Shown here: positions 7,795 through 13,321 of the stretch, piece by piece | Numbering within the stretch: the stretch's first letter is position 1 | How the letters are laid out: each line of letters starts with the position of its first letter | Assembly (NCBI GenBank): GCA_947601445.1 | Contig: CANQGD010000018.1 | Location: 1 to 34,093 of the forward strand | From: an uncultured Clostridia bacterium | GTDB lineage: Bacteria; Bacillota; Clostridia; Christensenellales; CAG-314 | Direction of reading: 5' to 3' | Length of the DNA stretch: 34,093 bases | Notes under the pieces: generated by a model | The model's input: the letters and a program-made list of their open reading frames with translations, nothing else | What the model was told of the DNA's origin: nothing | The model's database searches: none | Translations under genes and position numbers: made by a program

Positions 7795-8997
7795 ATGAAC
7801 CGATATGCGGATAAAAAAGTAGAAACAAAAAATCAAACCCAACAGCAGGAACAGTCTGCTCAATCCGACGCTAATGTTGTGCAAATCGCGTCAGATAAGA
7901 AAAAAGTGTGGAAAATAGTGGGAACGACGGCGTTTGTGGCTATCATCGTTGCCATTATCGTATACACTGCCGTTAAAGATTTTTCCGGCGAGGATGTGGA
8001 TATTGGTCGCATATTTCAGTTGATCAGCAGCCGTTGGTATTACCTTTTGGCTTTGTTTGGATTGTTTTTTGCGACTATAATCTTTGAAACGCTCAAACTG
8101 TTTTTTATGATACACAAAACTACGGGCAAGTGTATGCTCGGTACAGCGTTTAACTGTGCGGTTTTGGGTAAATTTTACGATTATGTCACGCCGCTCGGAT
8201 CGGGCGGGCAGCCTTTTCAAATATATTATTTGGCAAAGCACGGGGTTGACGGAGGACCTGCGGGAGCAATTCCGATAGGTTCGCTCTTTTTGACCCAATT
8301 TTCTTTTGTCGTTTGCGCAATAGTATCTTTTTGCGTAGGTGTTCCCAGGGAAATTGTCCCGCTTTCTATACAAATTGTCGCATATTTCGGTGCGGTATTT
8401 TATATAGCGGTTCCGCTGTTTTTGGTAGTATTTTCCTTTTTCCCAAAGGCGGGATACAAGGTCATAGCTTGGGGCGTAAATATACTTGCCAAACTGAAAA
8501 TATGTAAAAATCCGGATAGGTGGAAGGAAAAGGGAAACAGAGCCATAGATAACAATAAAAAGAATATGGCGATTATTTTTAAGTCCAAACGCATATTGAT
8601 TGTCGGTACGGTATTCGCATTGCTCTATAATATAGCGCAATGTTCACTGCCTTATTTTGCTTTATTGCTTTTCCCCGACGCGTTAGCGGAGTACGGTTGG
8701 ACTCCATCTTGGCAACTTTGGTTTGATGTGACTCGCATCACGTTCTTTGTTTACTGCGCGATTACATTTATTCCAACTCCGGGTAACTCGGGCGCCGCGG
8801 ACGGAACTTTTTACGGATTGTTCAGGAAGGTTTTGGTAACGGTGGCGGGAGCCGGTTTCACGTGTATGATGGTGTGGCGTATTTTCAGTTACTACTCATA
8901 TTTACTTTTGGGAGCGTTGATTCTTGTATGTATAAAAATTAACGACAAACGGCGTAAAAGAAAACTAAACGACAACCTTCCGCTGAAAAGTAAATAA
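7795..8997 (+). CDS. Flippase-like membrane protein of the lysylphosphatidylglycerol synthase TM family (YbhN/UPF0104)
   Basis: 400 residues with a hydrophilic, Gln/Lys-rich N-terminal tail of about 40 residues followed by roughly eight membrane segments. The pattern of conserved loops (DYVTPLGSGGQPFQ, then FIPTPGNSGAADG near the C-terminus) is that of the LPG_synthase_TM / YbhN family, whose members are linked to lipid or lipid-linked sugar transport; the MprF synthase domain itself is absent. No SD precedes the ATG and the promoter -10 box ends eight bases upstream, pointing to leaderless translation. It converges on a GT4 glycosyltransferase, so a shared role in glycolipid or envelope polymer handling is plausible but inferred from context only. 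Confidence 0.82.
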   Translation: MNRYADKKVETKNQTQQQEQSAQSDANVVQIASDKKKVWKIVGTTAFVAIIVAIIVYTAVKDFSGEDVDIGRIFQLISSRWYYLLALFGLFFATIIFETLKLFFMIHKTTGKCMLGTAFNCAVLGKFYDYVTPLGSGGQPFQIYYLAKHGVDGGPAGAIPIGSLFLTQFSFVVCAIVSFCVGVPREIVPLSIQIVAYFGAVFYIAVPLFLVVFSFFPKAGYKVIAWGVNILAKLKICKNPDRWKEKGNRAIDNNKKNMAIIFKSKRILIVGTVFALLYNIAQCSLPYFALLLFPDALAEYGWTPSWQLWFDVTRITFFVYCAITFIPTPGNSGAADGTFYGLFRKVLVTVAGAGFTCMMVWRIFSYYSYLLLGALILVCIKINDKRRKRKLNDNLPLKSK

Positions 8998-9076
8998 AAA
9001 CCCCGCGACGTTTTCGGACCAAATATTCGCGTAAAGCGTAAAATTTTGGGTCGCAATTCAATACGTTTCGGGGTTT
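8998..9076. terminator. Bidirectional hairpin between convergent genes
   Basis: AAACCCCG plus ACG (8998-9010) pairs with CGT plus CGGGGTTT (9064-9076), 12 of 13 positions, closing a long loop that contains further inverted segments (GCGAC at 9005-9009 with a GTCGC downstream). On the minus strand the stem is followed by TTTTTATTT, a good terminator for the glycosyltransferase; the plus-strand T-run is weaker and more distant. Confidence 0.7.
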
Positions 9077-9096
9077 GATTATTTTTATCGATTTGT

Positions 9097-10341
9097 TTAT
9101 TGTTTGTTGTTTGTTTCAATCAGTTGCATATATCTGTTGTAAACTTTTTCCACGATTGTATCCCAAGTTATGTACAAGTCGCGGTATGCGTTTTTGCCGA
9201 TTTCATCGAGTTTTGATTTGTCCTGCAATGCGTTATATACACCGTCGGTAAAGGCATTTATCTCCGCAGGGAATATATAACCGTTTACGCCGTCGGTTAC
9301 CGTACAGGATGTAACGCTGCCTTCGGCAAAAACGGTAGGAGTAAAGCGAGATGCAGCTTCGACCTGAACGAGCGAGGAAACGTCGTATAAACTTGGGAAT
9401 AAAAACATATCTGCCGCGGCATACAGGTCTGTCAGATTGTTTTTATTCAACTGTCCCAAGAGTGTGACCCGATCGGACAAACCGTCATCTTTCAGTTTGT
9501 TTTCTAATTTCTCTCGGTCCGGACCCTCACCCGCATAGAACATTTTGAAATTCAGTCCGCGTTTTTTTAATTCCGCAAGCACATCGGCAATAAACAAAAT
9601 GTTTTTTTGAGTCACAAGACGTCCGACGAAAATGAACATTATCGTATCGTCGTCTACGTTAAATTTTTCGCGTGCGTTTTTTCTTTCAGCCGTATAATCT
9701 ACGGAAGGTTGTATGCTCGTGCCGTTTGGCATAAGAACGATATTTCCTTTGTAACCGTAATCGAGCAAAGTGTCTCGGCTGGCGGAATGCATGGTCCAAA
9801 CTTCGTTGCTGCTGTTGTAGCAACGCATTATATATTTCATCAACAGAGGTACGAAAGCTTTTGCCTGTTTTTCAAAGTCCTGCTTGTACTGACTGTGGAA
9901 AGTATTGACAAGCGGAATCTTGCGTTTTCGATGTAAATCCATAGCCACGCGGCTCACCGTAAAGGGCGAGTGGCAGTGAATGATGTCTATTCTCAACTTT
10001 TTGAGAAAGCGTCTGAAACTGACATGAAACATCGGCAACGGCACTTGATTGTGCAATTTTTCCGAGTAACCCGCGTTTACGCCTATAACCGGGTAGCCTT
10101 TCATGCATACTTTCCCCTTGAAATCGGGTACAAGCATCATTACGTTCATTTTTTCGGACAGTCTGCGCGCATAGTTGTCCATTACCATAACAACACCGTC
10201 TACGGTCGGGAAAAATGTATCGCAAGTAATCAGTACAGTCTTTTTCCCGTTATTGTTGTATTCGTCGATTATATTCCACAAAAGTTTTTTATATTTGGGT
10301 GATCTTACTCCCAATTCTATATTGTCTATATTCTCGTTCAT
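9097..10341 (-). CDS. GT4-family glycosyltransferase, similar to diacylglycerol glucosyltransferases
   Basis: 414 residues with two Rossmann-like halves of the GT-B fold. The N-terminal half contains ITCDTFFPTVDGV and IIHCHSPFTVSRVA; the C-terminal nucleotide-sugar half has FVGRLVTQKN, YAGEGPDR and FPSLYDVSSLVQVEAAS, where D-x7-E takes the place of the E-x7-E motif. This pattern fits the GT4 enzymes that glucosylate diacylglycerol in Gram-positive bacteria, though other GT4 acceptors cannot be excluded. About 33 residues precede the first beta strand. There is no SD, and the -10 box ends six bases before the ATG, so the mRNA is predicted to be leaderless. The neighbouring convergent flippase-like gene suggests membrane glycolipid metabolism. 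Confidence 0.85.
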   Translation of the reverse strand: MNENIDNIELGVRSPKYKKLLWNIIDEYNNNGKKTVLITCDTFFPTVDGVVMVMDNYARRLSEKMNVMMLVPDFKGKVCMKGYPVIGVNAGYSEKLHNQVPLPMFHVSFRRFLKKLRIDIIHCHSPFTVSRVAMDLHRKRKIPLVNTFHSQYKQDFEKQAKAFVPLLMKYIMRCYNSSNEVWTMHSASRDTLLDYGYKGNIVLMPNGTSIQPSVDYTAERKNAREKFNVDDDTIMFIFVGRLVTQKNILFIADVLAELKKRGLNFKMFYAGEGPDREKLENKLKDDGLSDRVTLLGQLNKNNLTDLYAAADMFLFPSLYDVSSLVQVEAASRFTPTVFAEGSVTSCTVTDGVNGYIFPAEINAFTDGVYNALQDKSKLDEIGKNAYRDLYITWDTIVEKVYNRYMQLIETNNKQ

Positions 10342-10347
10342 GCTTCA

Positions 10348-10376
10348 ATTTTAATATGTTTAAAAAAATATGGCAA
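10348..10376 (-). promoter_or_regulatory. Minus-strand promoter abutting the glycosyltransferase start codon
   Basis: Read on the minus strand: TTGCCA (10376-10371), 17-base spacer, TAAAAT (10353-10348), then only six bases (TGAAGC) to the ATG at 10341. The predicted transcription start is at or next to the A of the start codon. The rest of the 265-bp divergent gap up to 10606 holds only the plus-strand promoter described below. Confidence 0.72.
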
Positions 10377-10536
10377 GAGTTTTAGATGTTAAATAATGGT
10401 GAAATATCTGCTTTTATGAATTATTATGTTATATTTATATGTAATTTCGGAATTAAAATGGATTTAAGCGTTACCATTGTTTTGTTAAACATTCGCAAGA
10501 CGAATACTTTGCGGTCACGGAGACGAAATAAAGATT

Positions 10537-10565
10537 TTGCGTAAGTGTTTTTTCGGGTGTATATT
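10537..10565 (+). promoter_or_regulatory. Putative promoter for the small Thr/Ser/Lys-rich gene
   Basis: TTGCGT at 10537-10542, 17-base spacer, TATATT at 10560-10565. The leader would be about 35 bases and contains the AGGAGG at 10593-10598. The -35 box is poor, so this is a moderate call. Confidence 0.5.
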
Positions 10566-10606
10566 TTATCCTTCTTTGGGCAAACTTTCAACAGGAGGTA
10601 GACACA

Positions 10607-10834
10607 ATGAAATCTACAAAGAACACAGGAACAAAGCCCGCAAAGAACACGCAAACAAGCGGTTCCACAAGCGGTACCGGCAAGGGTAAGAGCTCCGATT
10701 GCTGCGGAAGCAGCAAGCGTAACAGCAAAAATTCCTCTCAGGAAGAGGAAGGCGACCCATTAGGTAGCTATACGGGCAACCCCACGGGGTGGGGAAAATA
10801 TGCAGATCCCGTCCAAGACGCGGACGATCTGTAA
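10607..10834 (+). CDS. Small Thr/Ser/Lys-rich protein with conserved-looking acidic C-terminus
   Basis: 75 residues, function unknown. The first 45 residues are low-complexity and basic (Lys, Thr, Ser, Gly, Asn), probably disordered, with a DCCGSSK segment; the last 26 are acidic and structured-looking, containing DPLGSYTG and ending PVQDADDL. That ending reminds me of small uncharacterised clostridial proteins, but I cannot verify this. The gene is well supported: AGGAGG at 10593-10598 eight bases before ATG, a plausible promoter, and a strong terminator six bases after the stop. No signal peptide or membrane helix. It is monocistronic and converges on a cysteine-rich minus-strand gene. A spore, nucleic-acid-binding or metal-related role would be guesswork. 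Confidence 0.8.
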   Translation: MKSTKNTGTKPAKNTQTSGSTSGTGKGKSSDCCGSSKRNSKNSSQEEEGDPLGSYTGNPTGWGKYADPVQDADDL

Positions 10835-10839
10835 TAATA

Positions 10840-10872
10840 AAAAGCTGTTGCAATATCGGCGACAGCTTTTTT
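10840..10872. terminator. Bidirectional intrinsic terminator between two small convergent genes
   Basis: AAAAGCTGTTGC (10840-10851) pairs with GCGACAGCTTTT (10859-10870) with one G-U pair and a 7-base loop. T-tracts follow on both strands (TTTTTT at 10867-10872 on plus; TTTTTATTATT on minus), so it can end both the gene at 10607 and the gene at 10871. Its symmetry supports the reality of the minus-strand gene. Confidence 0.85.
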
Positions 10873-11095
10873 ACTTGCATTTCGGCGAATGATTGAGTTC
10901 TATCGAAAGTTTCGATGAACAGCCGTTGCAATGAAACGTCAGTTTCCCTTGCGGACAGCGGTAGCAATATTCTACATCCGAGCCTTCAACGCATGGCGGG
11001 GGTTTGCAACCGTGATCCTTTTGCCGCCTTTGACAACAAATTGTATTGAGATATGTTTGTTCGTTCAAAAAACGTCCGGAGCCGCAACACTTCAT
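10871..11095 (-). CDS. Small cysteine-rich protein, probable metal-binding knuckles
   Basis: 74 residues with 11 cysteines, function unknown. Cysteines fall at 3, 4, 20, 21, 30, 35, 44, 47, 56, 59 and 73, with two CxxC knuckles (CYRC at 44-47, CNGC at 56-59) eight residues apart, typical of zinc-ribbon or other metal-binding folds; CC pairs and His28, His55 and His69 add possible ligands. No signal peptide or membrane helix. I place the start at ATG 11095 because a TTGACA/TACAAT promoter ends five bases upstream on the minus strand; no SD is present, predicting a leaderless mRNA. A longer in-frame reading would run into acpP and past the divergent promoters. The 3' end meets a bidirectional terminator. 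Confidence 0.65.
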   Translation of the reverse strand: MKCCGSGRFLNEQTYLNTICCQRRQKDHGCKPPPCVEGSDVEYCYRCPQGKLTFHCNGCSSKLSIELNHSPKCK

Positions 11096-11100
11096 ATTAA

Positions 11101-11130
11101 ATTGTATGCTCGGTATATAAAATTTGTCAA
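11101..11130 (-). promoter_or_regulatory. Minus-strand promoter of the cysteine-rich gene
   Basis: On the minus strand TTGACA (11130-11125), 18-base spacer, TACAAT (11106-11101), then TTAAT and ATG at 11095. It lies back-to-back with the acpP promoter; the two -35 boxes are only five bases apart, so one regulator could affect both. Confidence 0.72.
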
Positions 11131-11135
11131 AATGC

Positions 11136-11164
11136 TTGAAAGATTGATAAAAGTGTATTATACT
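11136..11164 (+). promoter_or_regulatory. Promoter of acpP
   Basis: TTGAAA at 11136-11141, 17-base spacer, TATACT at 11159-11164. The leader is about 20 bases and carries AGGAGG directly before the start. Confidence 0.75.
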
Positions 11165-11189
11165 ATTGACATTATAGGAGGATATAACA

Positions 11190-11423
11190 ATGATTTTTGA
11201 AAAAGTGCGCAAACTTCTTGCGGAATCTCTCAATATCGATGACCCGAATAAAATCACATTGGAATCCAACATCGTTCAGGATTTGGGTGCGGACAGTTTG
11301 GATATGGTGGAAATGCTTATGTCCCTCGAAGACAATTTCGGCATCACCGTGCCCGATGAAGCTGCAAATGATCTCGTAACTGTGGGCGCAATTGTAAAAT
11401 ACATAGAAGAACAAACAAAATAA
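11190..11423 (+). CDS. acpP: Acyl carrier protein
   Basis: Small acidic cytosolic carrier whose phosphopantetheinylated serine holds growing acyl chains in fatty acid synthesis. 77 residues. The attachment motif is LGADSLDMVEM with Ser at residue 36, followed by the acidic recognition helix. AGGAGG lies about eight bases before ATG 11190. It is monocistronic, with its own promoter and terminator, and is not next to fab genes in this window, so it may be either the housekeeping ACP or a second copy. Confidence 0.95.
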   Translation: MIFEKVRKLLAESLNIDDPNKITLESNIVQDLGADSLDMVEMLMSLEDNFGITVPDEAANDLVTVGAIVKYIEEQTK

Positions 11424-11438
11424 ATGTATCGCGGTTTA

Positions 11439-11472
11439 TCCGAGCGTACACATCGGTACGTTCGGATTTTTT
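11439..11472 (+). terminator. Intrinsic terminator after acpP
   Basis: TCCGAGCGTA (11439-11448) pairs with TACGTTCGGA (11457-11466), one G-U pair, 8-base loop, followed by six T (11467-11472). Confidence 0.9.
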
Positions 11473-11493
11473 AATGATAATATTGTTTAGAAA

Positions 11494-12180
11494 ATGACTT
11501 ACGAACAAATTTTACAAATTTTCAAACAAAACGGAAACAAAGATTTGGAATGTTTCAACAATAAAATTGTCAATAGCGGTGTGCCGAAGATAGGATGTAA
11601 AATTCCGTTTGTGCGCGGCATTGCAAAACTTTGCAAATTGGAAGAAATTGAATCGTTTCCTTTGCACGCATATTACGAAGTGGATTTGTTGCGCGGAATC
11701 GTAACGGCAAACTGCAAGTTGCCGTTTGCCGAAAAAGTCCCACATATATCGGCGTTCGCGGATACTATCGAAAATTGGGCTGTGTGTGACTGCTCTACGA
11801 TAAAAGTTCCCGTATCGGAAAGGCGATTGTATTATGATTTTTTCTGCAATATGCTTCCTTGTGAAAAGCCCTTTGTATGTCGGTACGGAGTCGTTAATTT
11901 GATGACGAATTTTTTGGATGCGGAACATATAGACAACGTATTTTTACAGTTGAAAAGAGTTGCCGATTGGGATAATTATTATGTAGATATGGGTGTGGCT
12001 TGGTTGCTTGCCACGGCGATGGCAAAGTGCCGCGAAGCGACAAAGCTCTTTATGGAAGGAGAGGCATTGCATACGGTAAGTAAATTCGCTTATAACAAAG
12101 CATTACAAAAAATGCGTGAGAGTTTTCGTGTAAATGACGCCGATAAAGAGTGGACGCGTACGCTTAAAAGGAGCCGATAA
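11494..12180 (+). CDS. DNA alkylation repair protein, AlkD-like HEAT-repeat family
   Basis: 228 residues, the usual size of the AlkD-like family: all-helical HEAT-like proteins whose founding members are DNA glycosylases removing bulky or positively charged alkylated bases. Family landmarks: a KIPFVRGIAK segment near residue 37, ENWAVCDC in the middle (the family's NW-D-CD core, although here the residue after Trp is Ala), WDNYYVDMGVAWLLA, and KALQKMRESFRV at the C-terminus. The gene starts 21 bases after the acpP terminator, with no SD before ATG and no good -35 box; it may be leaderless. TATTGT at 11481-11486 is the only -10-like box, seven bases before the ATG. Catalytic competence is not certain. 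Confidence 0.82.
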   Translation: MTYEQILQIFKQNGNKDLECFNNKIVNSGVPKIGCKIPFVRGIAKLCKLEEIESFPLHAYYEVDLLRGIVTANCKLPFAEKVPHISAFADTIENWAVCDCSTIKVPVSERRLYYDFFCNMLPCEKPFVCRYGVVNLMTNFLDAEHIDNVFLQLKRVADWDNYYVDMGVAWLLATAMAKCREATKLFMEGEALHTVSKFAYNKALQKMRESFRVNDADKEWTRTLKRSR

Positions 12181-12229
12181 AGTAATTTATCCCTTACGCG
12201 GCTTTTGTTTGACAAGATTTGTCGCTTTC

Positions 12230-12258
12230 AAATATTACCGCTCGAAGTTGCATAAACT
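12230..12258 (+). promoter_or_regulatory. Possible sigma-E-type (sporulation) promoter of ytxC
   Basis: AATATT (12231-12236) and CATAAACT (12251-12258) separated by 14 bases resemble the sigma-E consensus of Bacillus (KMATATT, 13-15 bases, CATACANT), with one mismatch in each box. The -10 box ends six bases before the ATG at 12265. An alternative sigma-A reading (TTGACA 12209-12214, 18 bases, TATTAC 12233-12238) is also possible. Confidence 0.4.
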
Positions 12259-12264
12259 ACAACT

Positions 12265-13017
12265 ATGTACGAAACGACTGTGAGCGTGGTAAAAGAAAAC
12301 AGCCACCTGTTGGATTATGTCAAAAGTCAAATGGAGCCTGTACTTGGAGAAGTTGACGGAATTTGTGCTGAAAACGATGACAAGTTTCGCAATAGTTTTT
12401 CCTTGGCATGTGCCGATACCTATCGATTTCAAATCAGAAGAAGACTTACGGATGCCGTTGCGCAAGCGTTGACGCTCGGGTATAAAAATATGTATGTGCG
12501 CAGTCTTTTGCATATCGATCGGAAAAACTTTTATCAAAATGTATTGGTAAATACAATTTGCATATTTGACGCCGATTACGACAGGACCGTAATCTCCCGA
12601 TTGTTGGATATGGATCAATCGTTATCGATAGACGGTTATTATAATTTCCGTATGGACGCGGTCAAAAGAAAATGGCAGGAAATTACCAAGTTGATAAGCG
12701 ACAATTGCTATATAATGTCCGACAGCCGTCTTATAATAGAGTTTTTGCAATACCTATTGGAGTCATCGCCAAGCAGAGTAAAAACGCTTTCTGTATCCAT
12801 TGACGGAGACCGTTTCGTGTTGTATGATTCGGACAATAAAGTGTTGGAGCCGGCGTTGTCCATGGCAAAGGAATCCTTATGCGAAGAAGAAGCGATGCTT
12901 AACATTCTGTGGTTAAAGCCTGACAAAATAAAAGTATATCATTCTCGTCCGTTAAACAAATCGTTTTGCAAAATGCTCAATTCGCTTTTTGAAGCTGAAT
13001 ACATTGAGATTCTTTGA
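12265..13017 (+). CDS. ytxC: YtxC-like sporulation-associated protein
   Basis: 250 residues. The C-terminal half, SIDGYYNFRMDAVKRKW, then YLLESSPSRVKTLSVSI and FVLYDSDNKVLE, fits the YtxC family, found in spore-forming Bacillota and annotated as sporulation-related with unknown mechanism. In Bacillus subtilis ytxC also lies immediately upstream of thrS, as here, which supports the call. No membrane segments or catalytic motif are visible. There is no SD before ATG 12265; a sigma-E-like promoter ends six bases upstream. The thrS promoter and T-box follow directly, so it is probably transcribed alone. Confidence 0.75.
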   Translation: MYETTVSVVKENSHLLDYVKSQMEPVLGEVDGICAENDDKFRNSFSLACADTYRFQIRRRLTDAVAQALTLGYKNMYVRSLLHIDRKNFYQNVLVNTICIFDADYDRTVISRLLDMDQSLSIDGYYNFRMDAVKRKWQEITKLISDNCYIMSDSRLIIEFLQYLLESSPSRVKTLSVSIDGDRFVLYDSDNKVLEPALSMAKESLCEEEAMLNILWLKPDKIKVYHSRPLNKSFCKMLNSLFEAEYIEIL

Positions 13018-13046
13018 GCGATAGAAAAAATTTTTGCATAAAAGAG

Positions 13047-13075
13047 TTGACAGAATTTTTCTTTGATACTAAAAT
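13047..13075 (+). promoter_or_regulatory. Promoter of the T-box-thrS unit
   Basis: TTGACA at 13047-13052, 17-base spacer, TAAAAT at 13070-13075; start near 13082. A TATAAT at 13081-13086 has no matching -35 at proper distance. Confidence 0.75.
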
Positions 13076-13081
13076 TTGATT

Positions 13082-13302
13082 ATAATACGTTATATGCCGA
13101 GACATGTTTTGCAGAGGTAGTTTCACAGAGAGTGACAGGCGCTGAGATTGTCGCAAATGAAATTGCATAATACCGCTCGGTTTGGCGCGTATGCTCCACG
13201 AAACGGAGCTTAAAGAGTGTACGGCATTTGCCGTAAAATAAGGTGGAACCGCGGAAAATTTTTTCGTCCTTATGAGCTGTTGCAGCTTGTAAGGATTTTT
13301 AT
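13082..13302 (+). promoter_or_regulatory. T-box riboswitch, threonyl-tRNA responsive
   Basis: The T-box sequence AAGGTGGAACCGCGG is at 13240-13254. Stem I closes by CCGAG (13097-13101) with CTCGG (13176-13180); the specifier ACC (Thr) at 13172-13174 lies beside that helix, and AG-bulge (AGAGAG) and GCTG loop elements are present in the upper part. A stem III hairpin (GCTCC with GGAGC) and a TACGGC/GCCGTA hairpin (13220-13235) follow. The terminator stem is 13267-13279 with 13283-13295, then T-rich sequence. The TGGA in the T-box would pair with an uncharged tRNA ending UCCA. Uncharged tRNA-Thr is expected to favour the antiterminator and thrS expression. Confidence 0.93.
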
Positions 13303-13321
13303 TTACCAATAGGAGGTCAAT

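Noticed and set aside
7891-8640. 249-codon open frame antisense to the flippase-like gene
   Set aside because: Composition is Tyr/Arg/Lys-rich and lacks any family feature; the opposite strand is a clear membrane protein.
10607-10834. Small protein as a SCIFF-type six-cysteine peptide, given the clostridial yajC/TIGR04086 context
   Set aside because: It has only two cysteines, lies far from yajC, and no radical SAM maturase is adjacent.
10871-11272. Longer reading (133 residues) of the cysteine-rich minus-strand gene
   Set aside because: It would overlap the 5' end of acpP and run through both divergent promoters; the start at 11095 sits directly after a -10 box.
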